Shown one piece after another: positions 1 to 8,158 of a DNA stretch of 64,000 nucleotides. The DNA comes from Bettongia penicillata ogilbyi (Eukaryota > Chordata > Mammalia > Diprotodontia > Potoroidae): the NCBI GenBank assembly GCA_023548195.1, contig JAJHZJ010000751.1:2894265-2958264 (forward strand), read 5' to 3'. A program made the translations under genes and the position numbers. Numbering within the stretch: the stretch's first letter is position 1; the number at the start of each line of letters is the position of its first letter. Below the pieces are notes generated by a model that was not told the origin of the DNA, did not search any database, and saw only the letters and a list, made by a program, of their open reading frames with translations.

Positions 1-583
1 TCTCTGGGTTTTGGCCAGCAGGTAGACACCCACCTTTTTTATATTGTCTGCTGATGATTTATGTGGGCTTATTTTATATCCTGAAACTTTGGTAAAAATG
101 TTAATTGTTTCAACTTATTTTTAGTTGGTTTTCTAAGGATACCAACATATCATTACAAAGATTATTTTGTTTCCTATTTGCCTGTTTTTATTCCTTCAGT
201 TCCTTCAGGTCTATGCTTTTCCATTTTAGTCCCTAACACTTAGCATAGTACTTTGCATTTGATAAATGTATACTCATTTATTCATCTACCATTTCTATGC
301 AAAATTATCCCTCCAATCCTTTCCTCTCTTCTGAGATGGAGACCCATGTCTTCAGCTGTCCACAGAACTTCTCCAATAGAACTTGACTAAACCTGTAATT
401 ATGTTGCTATAGAAACATCATATTATGAAACTCCCTCTATCAATGCAATAGATATTTTCTTTGAAAACTATATTCTTACATACTTAACTGTCCTTGTTTC
501 CATCTTCTGTATAAATTAAAAAAACATTTAAATTGGTTGGTGAGTCCTATGAATATTAATATTAGCCTAAGCAACTTTTTAAA
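1..583. other. Single-copy AT-rich DNA with an L2-like scrap
   Basis: No gene is seen. Positions about 195-285 resemble the 3' end of an L2 LINE on the plus strand (CACTTAGCATAGTACTTTGC, then GATAAATG). The rest has no recognisable feature. It is the left flank of the ORF1-only element and carries the TTTTT/AAAAAA target site at 576-586, which fits cleavage by L1 endonuclease. Confidence 0.5.
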
Positions 584-597
584 AAACTCACAAAAAC
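584..597. repeat. Target-site duplication, left copy of ORF1-only element 1
   Basis: AAACTCACAAAAAC, identical to 3490-3503. The left copy may extend to 581 as AAAAAACTC..., preceded by TTTTT, the expected L1 endonuclease nick context. Confidence 0.85.
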
Positions 598-608
598 GGG
601 GGGCGGAG

Positions 609-620
609 CCAAGATGGCGG
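609..620 (+). promoter_or_regulatory. YY1-like binding site
   Basis: CCAAGATGGCGG, a good match to the YY1 consensus core AAGATGGCGG, 11-22 bp downstream of the element's first base. Human L1 has a YY1 site at nearly the same offset that sets accurate start-site choice. The same role here is inference. Confidence 0.6.
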
Positions 621-1102
621 AGTAGAAGGACTCACGTTTACGAGCTCCAACCCACAGCCCATAGAATTAATGTAAAAAGCGATCTGCATAAATTCTGGAT
701 CACTGAAAGGTGTGCAGAACCAGAGTGGAAGAGATTCCCATGCCAGAGAGCCCTGGAAACCCGTCCCCAGGGTCCGTCGCGCCCCGGAAAGTAGACCCCA
801 ACCCCAGCGCTGCCCTGGCCGCGGCCCCAGAGAAGCTGACCTGAGCAGGCTTCAGGGATGGAGGCTCCGGCAGCCAGGAAAGTTATTCTGCCCACAGAAG
901 CTACAGGTCAGTGAGAGAGAAGGCTGGGCTGGACGAGAGGGGGAGCGGAGTGTCTCTGTGACTCGGGCCCCCTCGGGAGGAAGCGGCGGCGGCAGAGACG
1001 GGGGCAGGAAGTGGCGGAGGCAGAGGCATGGGCGGCAGCGGAGGCAGCAGCGGCTGCGGCGGCTCAGGACTCCCCCAGCAGCAGGCAGGATCTTCATTAC
1101 GG

Positions 1103-1227
1103 AAGGTCTCTGCATAAACAACCTGAGGGAGCTGAGCCTGGGAGACGGCCCTGCCTCACCCCACTCCATTCCTGAAAGTCTCTGCATAAAGCCCCTGAGG
1201 AGGCCGAGCCTGGGAGGTGGCCCTGCC
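1103..1227 (+). repeat. Two 72-bp-period direct repeats in the 5' UTR
   Basis: GTCTCTGCATAAA recurs at 1106 and 1178, followed by similar CCTGAG/GAGCCTGGGAG/GGCCCTGCC blocks. Such repeats resemble the monomer duplication seen in some L1 promoters. The period is a multiple of three, so the plus-strand open frame passes through both. Confidence 0.7.
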
Positions 1228-1355
1228 CCCACCCCAGCACCAGAACTAAAGCTTGCTGCGGAAAGCCCATTTGAACCTCAGACCCCAAGCACTAGCTGGG
1301 CGGATCAAGGCGGGGGTGGACAGGAATCTCAGAAGTCAAGTAACTGGCTGGGAAA

Positions 1356-2455
1356 ATGCCTAGAAAAGGGAAGAAAAATAAGACTATAGAGAGTTTTTTC
1401 CAACAAATGCAAATGATCCCGACATTCGGATCTGATGACGAGGACGTATTCTCGCCATCGGGGAAAGACGTGGAGGGTAGGGCCTTGGTACCCCAGACAC
1501 CCCAGGGGGATGTCAGGTGGGCTCAGGCCTTGGAACAGCTAAAAAAGGATTTTGAAAAGCAAGTTAGACAGGTGGAAGAAAAACTGGGAAGAGAAATGAG
1601 AGAGATGCAAGAAAAGTATGAAAAATGGGTCAATACCTTGGTTAAGGAGACCCAAAAAAATTCTGAAGAAAATAACACCTTGAAGACTAGGCTCACTCAA
1701 TTGGCAAAAGAGGTTCAAAAAGCCAATGAGGAGAAAAATGTTTTCAAAAGCAGAATTAGCCAAATGGAAAAAGAGGTTCAAAACTCACTGAATTTAATAG
1801 TTCTCTCAAAATTAGAATGGAACAGATGGAGTCTAATGACTTTACGAGAAACCAAGAAATCACCAAACAAAACCAAAAGAATGAAAAAATGGAAGAGAAT
1901 GTGAAATATCTCATGGGAAAAACAACTTACCTGGAAAATAGATCCAAGAGAGACAATTTAAAAATTACGGGACTACCTGAAAGTCATGATCAAAAAAAGA
2001 GCCTATACATTATCTTCCATGAAATTATCTAGGAAAACTGCCCTGACATTCTAGAACCAGAGGGCAAAATAAGTATTGAAAGAATTCATCGATCACCACC
2101 TGAAAGAGATCCAAAAAGAGAAACTCCTAGGAACATTGTGGCCAAATTCCAGAACTCCCAGCTCAAGGAGAAAATATTGCAAGCAGCTAGAAAGAAACAA
2201 TTTCAGTAGTGTGGAAATACAATCAGGATAACTCAAGATCTAGCAGCTTCTACATTAAGGGATCGAAGGGCGTGGAATAGGATATTCCAGAAGTCAAAGG
2301 AACTAGGACTCAAACCAAGAATCACCTACCCAGCTAAACTTAGTATAATACTTCAGGGGAAAATATGGTCTTTCAATGAAACAGAGGACTTTCAATCATT
2401 CTTGATGAAAAGACCAGAGCTGAAAAGAAAATTTGACTTCCAAACACAAGAATGA
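1356..2455 (+). pseudogene. L1-type ORF1 (RNA-binding chaperone), broken
   Basis: ORF1 proteins of L1-type elements are trimeric RNA-binding chaperones that coat element RNA. Translation begins at ATG 1356 with a lysine-rich N-terminus (MPRKGKKNK). A long heptad-rich coiled coil follows (LEQLKKDFEKQVRQVEEKLG and onward), then the conserved RRM/C-terminal region recognisable as RDNLKITGLPE, ERIHRSPPERDPK, RNIVAKFQNSQLKEKIL and ASTLRDRRAW. The first frame runs only to 1904. A frameshift near 1790-1815 moves the rest into the frame starting 1817. Two in-frame TAG codons then occur at 2030-2032 and 2207-2209 before the natural TGA at 2453-2455. About 366 codons in total. One frameshift and two stops make it non-functional. 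Confidence 0.85.
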
Positions 2456-3489
2456 GAAGAAGCATGAAAAAGTAAACAGCAAAGAGATATCTTAAGGGAC
2501 TTACCAGAAGTGAACTATTTACATTCCCACATGGAAAGACAATATTTGTAACTCTTAAAACTTTTCAGTATCTGGGTAGTTGGTGGGACCACACACACAC
2601 ATGTACATGCATGCACGCACACACACATACACACATGCACACACACACAGAGACAGAGAGCACAGAGTGAATTGAATAGGATGGGACCATAGCTTAAAAG
2701 AAATTAAGGTAAATGGTGAGAGAGAAATGTAGTGGCAGGAAAGAGGGTGAAATGGAATGGGGTAATTATATGTCATTTAAGAGGCAAGTAGGAGACCTTT
2801 TAGTGGAGGGAAAACGAGGAGAGCTGAGAGAAAAAAAAAAAACAATTAGTTTACCCTCATCACATTTGACCAAAGGAAGGAATAAAATGCACACTCACTT
2901 TGGTATGAAAAGCTATCTTACAGTACAGGAAAGTGGGGGAGAAGGAGATAAGCAAGGAGGTGGGGATGATGGAAGGGAGGGCAAAGGGAGGAGGTAGCAA
3001 TTTAAAGTCAACACTTGGGGAGGGACGGGATCAAAAGACAGAAGAGAAACAATGAGGGGCAGGGTAGGATGGAGGGTAATTCAGTTAGTCTTACACAACA
3101 CGACTATCAGGGAAGTCATTTGCAAAATTACACAGATATGGCCTATATTGAATTGCCTGCCTTCCCAAAGGGAATGGGTGGGGAGGGAGGGATGGGGAGA
3201 ATTTGGAACTCAAAGTTTTAGGAACAACTGTTTAGTATTGCTGTTGCTACTAGGAAAGAAGACATACAGTTAATGAGGAATAGAAAGTCATCTGGCCCTA
3301 CAGGAGAAAAGAGAAGATGGAGACAAGAGAAGGGAGGGATGACAGAAGAGAGGACAGATTTGAGATAGGGAAAATTAGATTGCTTGGGGTATTGGGGTGG
3401 GGGGAGGGGATAAAAGGGGAGAAAATTTGGAACCCAATATTTTGTGAAAATGAATGTAAAAAGTTAAATAAACAAATAAATAAATAAAT
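2456..3489 (+). other. Purine-rich 3' tail region of ORF1-only element 1
   Basis: Non-coding, rich in GGAGGG/GGGGAGG blocks, with a CA/CG-type microsatellite at about 2589-2650. The part around 2835-2990 (TCATCACATTTGAC... then TACAGGAAAGTGGGGG) appears related to the region just upstream of ORF2 in the L1 at 7831-8158, as if it derived from the L1 spacer between ORF1 and ORF2. Ends in AAATAAATAAAT. Confidence 0.6.
2589..2668. repeat. (CA)n-rich simple repeat
   Basis: Interrupted CA dinucleotides with CATG interruptions, followed by AGAGACAGAGAG. Lies inside the tail of the ORF1-only element. Confidence 0.85.
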
Positions 3490-3503
3490 AAACTCACAAA
3501 AAC
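3490..3503. repeat. Target-site duplication, right copy of ORF1-only element 1
   Basis: AAACTCACAAAAAC directly after the AAAT-rich tail, identical to 584-597. It fixes the 3' boundary of the element. Confidence 0.85.
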
Positions 3504-3854
3504 AAAACAATAAAACATCCCATCCTTCTTTGGAATTCTTTTTCCTTTTGTCTTCAGAATTTAATTCTTGAGAACTTAGTTTCTATTGCCCCCACGCTGA
3601 TTTCAACTGTTGAATTTTTGTCCGTGGGATTCAACTTGGATAATCTTCCGTTTCTTTAAGATTTATTTTACCACCTTATCTCCATGCTGCTGTTTCAAGT
3701 GTTCTTAGTCATAGAATGTCCCTATTCCCACTGTATGTCCTTTGAATTCCAAAACCCAAATTAATTGCTGACTCTTCTAAGAAGTATTTTTTCAATATCC
3801 TTTCCCCTGCCCATCTTCATTCTATAACTTAAAAAATCTTATTGAATGTAAAAT
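3504..3854. other. Single-copy DNA
   Basis: AT-rich sequence with no long open frame, no RNA gene and no repeat that I recognise. Confidence 0.4.
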
Positions 3855-4090
3855 TGGGCATCTAGGTGGCACAGGGATAGAGTGTAGGCTTAGGAGTCAG
3901 AAATTTGGAGTTCAAATTCTGTCTTAGACATGTACTCACTGAGCTATATATCCCTAGGCAAATCATTTAAACTAATTCAGGCTCAGTTTCTTCTTCTGTA
4001 AAATGTAATAAAATCTACTTCCCAGGGTTGTTGTGAGGATTAAATGAAATTAACGTATGTTAAATGCCTTGCCAACTTCAAATCATCTTA
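3855..4090 (+). mobile_element. tRNA-derived CORE-type SINE (MAR1/MIR-like)
   Basis: The tRNA-like head GGGCATCTAGGTGGCACAGG contains an A-box. A B-box-like GAGTTCAAATTC lies at about 3908-3919. It is followed by CTCAGTTTCTTCTTCTGTAAAATG and the CORE/MIR-like segment GGGTTGTTGTGAGGATTAAATGA. Confidence 0.75.
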
Positions 4091-5350
4091 TCAGCGCTAC
4101 CTATGTAACCTGTTACTGTTTTATTATACCTCTACTAGACTATAAAGTGGGAAAGAACACAGATTATATCATGTCTAATCTTCCTCCATGCCCCAGTTTA
4201 GTGCTTTGAAAACAATGGTGACAATATGGAAGAAGGAAAGAAGAAGTATTTGTCTAAGAATTGGTCACACACCTATGATGTCTCAATTGACCCTGAAGAC
4301 ATTCGATTTTTTTTCAATGCATGCTATACTCACTGGATCAGACAGTCACTGACCTGGTGCTAGAATAAAAATTCATCCTGGCCATTCTTCCCAATATTAA
4401 ATATTTTTCAGTTCTTTTTGCTGACTTGCAAAAAAAAAGAGATGGATTTTTATATTAAATTTCACCTTGGGGTATTATTACTTTGAAAATAATCCAAATG
4501 CTTTGTTTTTATTGGAAGATCTCAATGAGATGGAGTTAACTACGAATAAAAGTCAAAATAATAACCCTGGAAAGAAGCCTTCCCTTTTTTCCTAGGCTAT
4601 TGTGTCATTGCTTATGCCAAGTCAATCAAAAAGAGGAGAGGCAGAGAGAGAAATCACCATCTGTGAGAATAGAGCTGTCAAGCTGATTGACTCAATAGCA
4701 ATGTAAAACCTGAAACACATGGATGTGATAGGCTAAACACTCATTTTTTTTTAAATCTAGGAATGTAAAAAAAACCACTTAAAACACTATGATGATGCCT
4801 TTATTATGCAACGCAAAACAACTAAATCAATCCTGCATAAAATGGAGTGATCATATGGCTGATGGCATTGTTCCATGAGAGACCTGCAAAGAAGAACTTT
4901 AGGAATAACATCCAGAAATGTTGTATAGTTATGTGACTTTGTGGCTAGCTTTTTATCCTGGCCACGTGGTTTCTTTTATTTAGGGGGAGAAATAAGGATC
5001 TGTTTAATGTTCACTAACTGTGATCTATGAAATAATGTATCTCTAAGAAAGTGAACAAAAAAGAAGAGTCACCCTATTGGTTTGAAGACCAATCAAAGAA
5101 CTATGGGAACAATGAACTAAAAAGCCCTTTTTTACTACAGACTGTTGAGCTTCCTAGAGACTGGTTCCAGGTGGTCCTTCTGATATGCCAAGCAGCAGAG
5201 AATCAGGGATGCCACTTTCTGAATATATGTGTTGACCCTCAGACCATTGTAATAATGCTATTGAGATGAACTGACAGTCCTGGGGTTTTCTACCTCATCT
5301 TTTCTTCCTGCTTCCCTACTAGCATTTATATTCTATTCTAAACTTCATTA
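4091..5350. other. Mostly single-copy DNA
   Basis: About 4120-4215 resembles a weak L2 3' UTR fragment (ACTAGACTATAAAGTGGG ... TTTAGTGC). Otherwise no gene or clear repeat. A 72-codon open frame at 5051-5269 has no recognisable domain. Confidence 0.4.
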
Positions 5351-5351
5351 A

Positions 5352-5535
5352 TTAGAATTATAGATTTTTGAAGTTGGAATAGATCTGAGTAATCATCTAT
5401 TCTGACATCCTTATTTTACAGCTACAGAAAACATAACCTAAGGAAAATTAAAGCCCATGCTTAAGAGCATGCTGACGGTTACTGGCAAAACTTATTGTGT
5501 GACCATGAGCAAGTCCCTTAAATTCTATGGCTTCC
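5352..5535 (+). mobile_element. Ancient SINE/MIR-like fragments
   Basis: ATTATAGATTTTTGAAGTTGGAATAG... is a degenerate form of the common marsupial/mammalian repeat motif (ATAGATTTAGAGCTGGAAGGGACC). It is followed by a SINE scrap reading TGTGTGACCATGAGCAAGTC at about 5495-5515. Confidence 0.5.
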
Positions 5536-5740
5536 ATTCAACCCACATTGACTCCTGTGTCTTCAAATTCCTATTTTCTAGGTCAAGCACCTTGTATATG
5601 AGGCCTTTTGGATCCCTTTTGATGCTTCTAATTGGTTCATTGAATTGGTTAATTACTCTACTTCTCCCACCCCAAAATAACCTTGAATTTGTTTTATAGC
5701 TATCTATATGTGCTGTTTCCTTTCACAGTATATAAGCTCT

Positions 5741-6058
5741 TGGGGCAGGTAGGTGGTTCAGTGGATAGAGCATCAGTGCAAGAGTCAGGAGGACCTGAGT
5801 TCAAATGTCACCTCAGACACTTGACACTCAGTAGCTGTGTGACCTTGGGCAAGTCACTTAACCCTAATTGCCTCATTCTGGGTTATCTCCACTCATCCTG
5901 ATGAATATCTGGTCACTAGATTCAGATGACTCTGAAGGAGAAGTGAGGCTGGTGACCTGCACAGCCTTCCTTCACTCAAAACAAAGTCAAGTGCAAGTTA
6001 TGTCATTATTTCTCTGATGCCATTGTCTTCTTTGGCAACGAAGGATGAACACACACAC
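5741..6058 (+). mobile_element. tRNA-headed SINE with GAAGGATGAACACAC tail (type B)
   Basis: The head TGGGGCAGGTAGGTGGTTCAG, B-box GAGTTCAAATG and TGTGACCTTGGGCAAGTCAC are tRNA-SINE hallmarks. The 3' half (ATCTGGTCACTAGATTCAGA ... TTCTTTGGCAACGAAGGATG) differs from the other SINE class in the window. It is flanked by the 11-bp duplication ATATAAGCTCT (5730-5740) / ATATAAACTCT (6059-6069), one mismatch. The tail type resembles the 3' end of a non-LTR LINE, possibly the one at 61440-62880. Confidence 0.8.
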
Positions 6059-6117
6059 ATATAAACTCTAGGGGAACATAAATTGCTCCATTCTTTATCT
6101 TTGTATCTTGAGAGGAG

Positions 6118-6345
6118 GAAAGTTGTATAGAACAGTAGATAGAGAGCTTGCCCTGAAGCCAAGCAGACCTGAGTTCAAATTCCATCTTGGATACATACTG
6201 ACTGTGACCCATGGTGTCACTTAACCACGCAGCATTCTGGTCATCACTCTCTAAGATGATAAATTTCAGAGAATGTGATAATCTCCATTTTGAGATGGAG
6301 TTTTCTCACTCAGGCATTGCATATACCACTGAAATCACAGAATAA
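6118..6345 (+). mobile_element. tRNA-derived SINE (third type)
   Basis: Head AGTAGATAGAGAGCTTGCCC, B-box GAGTTCAAATTC, then a distinct body (CACTCTCTAAGATGATAAAT ... GCATATACCACTGAAATCAC) shared with copies at 18546, 21345 and 42775. Confidence 0.7.
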
Positions 6346-6489
6346 ACTACTCTCCCTCTCCCTGGAGCCTACCCTAATGCCTAAACTTTCATTGATTGAT
6401 GTAGCATTTCTTTCTCTGGGATACAGGATCATACAATTATAGATCTAGAAATATAGAGGAGGTGGCAATGCATAACAACTCTCTCATTT

Positions 6490-7035
6490 ATTCATATGAG
6501 ATGTTGAGGCCCAGCGAGGCTAAGTGATTTTTTAGTTCAAAGTTACTTTGATAGTAAGAAATGGAAGTAGAAATTGAACCCACACCCAACAGTCCTTTTT
6601 CTGATATACCAAACAATGCATTATTGTATGGGATAATGGAGGGAGCATCCTTATTCAAGAAAACCTAGATTCAAGTCATGAGATTCCAAATGAGTAGCTA
6701 TGTGACCCTGGACAAAATCACTTATCCTTTCTTCATCTCAGGCAACTCCCTTGTACTTACCTCTTACCTGTTCTTTGACAAAAGGCTTGTGATGTACCTT
6801 GATGGAGGAGGAACTTCCCCATGTTGATAAAATCATAGATGCCTTGAGTGTGGTGATGTATGAGGAAATTATAACTTTCATGTTTTATAGACTTGGTAGT
6901 TATTGTCATACTTTTCCTATATTTTTGAGAAATTGGGGTCAAGTGACTTGCCAGAGTCACACAGCTAGTAAGTACATGAGGTCAGATCTGACTATAGGTC
7001 CTCCTGACTCTGGAGGCAATGTTGGTACATTCTCA
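6490..7035. mobile_element. Cluster of decayed MIR-like/SINE fragments
   Basis: 6490-6625 is a minus-strand MIR-like piece (GAGGCCCAGCGAGGCTAAGTGA ... TTGAACCCACAC). 6632-6770 is a plus-strand tRNA-SINE (GGATAATGGAGGGAGCATCC, GTGACCCTGGACAAAATCAC). 6915-7035 is a minus-strand fragment (GTGACTTGCCAGAGTCACAC, AGCTAGTAAGTACATGAGG). Short open frames here are incidental. Confidence 0.65.
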
Positions 7036-7299
7036 ATAACCAGATTAGAAGCCAAGTCACCAAATTCATAGTCTAATGTTGATTCTAATATGCTTCCTTG
7101 CCTGCTCATTTTTTATCTCCTAACTACCTAAAATTCATTTATCCACTTCTGCTTAAAACTTTCCCCTTCAGGATTCCAGTGCATATATAAAATCTTTTAA
7201 ATCTTTTCATATTTCTCTTACTTTTATTTAATTTACATTGCCTACCTAGTGAAATATTTCTTAGGAAAAACACTTAATACATGAATCAATTAACCAGTC
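7036..7299. other. Single-copy DNA
   Basis: No gene or repeat recognised. Confidence 0.35.
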
Positions 7300-7430
7300 A
7301 CTCAAGCAATTAATCAAAAGACATTCATTAAACTGTCACAATGGTCTAGGCACTGTGCTAAGTGCTGACATTGCAAAGACAAAATAAATGAAAAAAACTC
7401 TACTGTAAGAATTTTACATTTTATCAGTGA
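7300..7430 (-). mobile_element. L2 LINE 3' end fragment
   Basis: Reverse complement of the L2 3' terminus: ACATTCATTAAACTG ... GGCACTGTGCTAAGTGCTGA ... TTTTACATTTTATCAG. Confidence 0.65.
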
Positions 7431-7803
7431 TTCACACGTATGGGTGCATGCAAAATATATACAAAATAAATATTCTATTAGCATCTTAGTCAGAAAACTG
7501 AAGACAAATATAACTGTTGGTCAATATCATGGACTAAATATAAAAACTGTACTCAAGACAACAGTCTCCTTGCATAGGGAACAGATTACCAAAGTCTATT
7601 TAAAGCAGTTTCAAGTTCATCCATTATTCACTGGCAGCATGCTAATTTTTCATAAATTCCATATTTACACCAGCATTTTGATGGATAATGGAATGTTTTC
7701 AAGCTGGCGATTATTTTTGGCATTATTGCTGAAATGCTCTTTTATTATAAATAGGCAGCATCATTTCTTGATTGGTCTTGAATGTGGCATCTTGAGAAAC
7801 TTT
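7431..7803. other. Single-copy DNA with an incidental 123-codon frame
   Basis: Open frame 7444-7815 on the plus strand has no recognisable domain, no CpG island upstream and AT-biased codons. It also runs into the L1 target-site duplication. Treated as chance. Confidence 0.4.
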
Positions 7804-7830
7804 AAGAAAAGTTAACTAAAATATTATAAC
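7804..7830. repeat. Target-site duplication, left copy of the plus-strand L1
   Basis: AAGAAAAGTTAACTAAAAT and onward, matching 12361-12386 with a few mismatches and 1-base indels. Defines the 5' truncation point. Confidence 0.75.
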
Positions 7831-8158
7831 AGAGGGAAAGTGAGGAGGGAGATGAGCATTGTTTGAGAGATACTCTTATCTAATTTGGTTGAAAGAGGGA
7901 AAAATAAACTCAATTAAGTATATAAATCTAACTAGCTCTCTAGGCAGTAGGAGGGGATGGGGAAGAAAGGGGAGGGGAAGCTAAAAGGGGGGGAAGAAGT
8001 AGTAAGAGTAAAGGGGAATAAAAGGGAGGGGGGCTGAAAGAGGAAAGGGAAGAGTGTGGGAGGTGGTGGTGATAAGTGAAAACTCTACTGAGGAGAGGAA
8101 GGGAGATGGGAGAACTAAAAACACAAATGGGGGAAAGAGGATGGAGGGAAAGACACAG
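7831..8158 (+). other. Purine-rich inter-ORF spacer of L1
   Basis: Non-coding, G+A rich on the plus strand (GGGGATGGGGAAGAAAGGGG). Segment 7866-7950 (GATACTCTTATCTAATTTGG, TTGAAAGAGGGAAAAAT, TAGGCAGTAGGAGG) looks similar to the tails of the ORF1-only elements at about 2855-2945 and 40395-40500. Confidence 0.55.

Larger units (their letters stand above)
598..1355 (+). promoter_or_regulatory. GC-rich 5' UTR / probable internal promoter of ORF1-only element 1
   Basis: A 758-bp leader, strongly GC- and CpG-rich against an AT-rich background, preceding the ORF1 start at 1356. L1-type elements carry an internal RNA polymerase II promoter in this position. CCAAGATGGCGG (609-620) matches a YY1 site about 12 bp from the 5' end. 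Two direct copies of a roughly 54-bp segment occur with a 72-bp period (about 1103-1156 and 1175-1227, both containing GTCTCTGCATAAA). The leader is open on the plus strand from 712 into the ORF1 start region, and an antisense frame is open at 852-1232, but neither resembles a known protein. Promoter activity is inferred. Confidence 0.6.
598..3489 (+). mobile_element. Complete ORF1-only L1-like retroelement (HAL1-like), copy 1
   Basis: Non-autonomous non-LTR retroelement of about 2.9 kb. It begins with a G run and GGCGGAGCCAAGATGGCGG, has a GC-rich 5' UTR (598-1355), an L1-type ORF1 (1356-2455), then about 1 kb of purine-rich non-coding tail ending in an (AAAT)n-like tract. No endonuclease or reverse transcriptase lies between ORF1 and the tail. 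The element is bounded by a perfect 14-bp duplication AAACTCACAAAAAC at 584-597 and 3490-3503, so the absence of ORF2 is a property of the inserted unit and not a later deletion through a flank. ORF1-only L1 derivatives are known in mammals as half-L1 (HAL1). Movement would require enzyme supplied by a full L1. ORF1 is now broken, so this copy is dead. Confidence 0.85.

Noticed and set aside
2589..2668. CRISPR-like or regulatory array
   Set aside because: A plain CA microsatellite in a vertebrate genome; no spacers.
5741..6058. Functional tRNA gene suggested by A- and B-box
   Set aside because: The boxes belong to tRNA-derived SINE heads; the acceptor and anticodon arms do not fold as a tRNA and a SINE body follows. 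The same applies to all GGGGCAGCTAGGTGG copies.
7444..7815. 123-codon plus-strand open frame as a gene
   Set aside because: No recognisable domain, AT-biased composition, no CpG island or splice context, and it ends inside an L1 target-site duplication.
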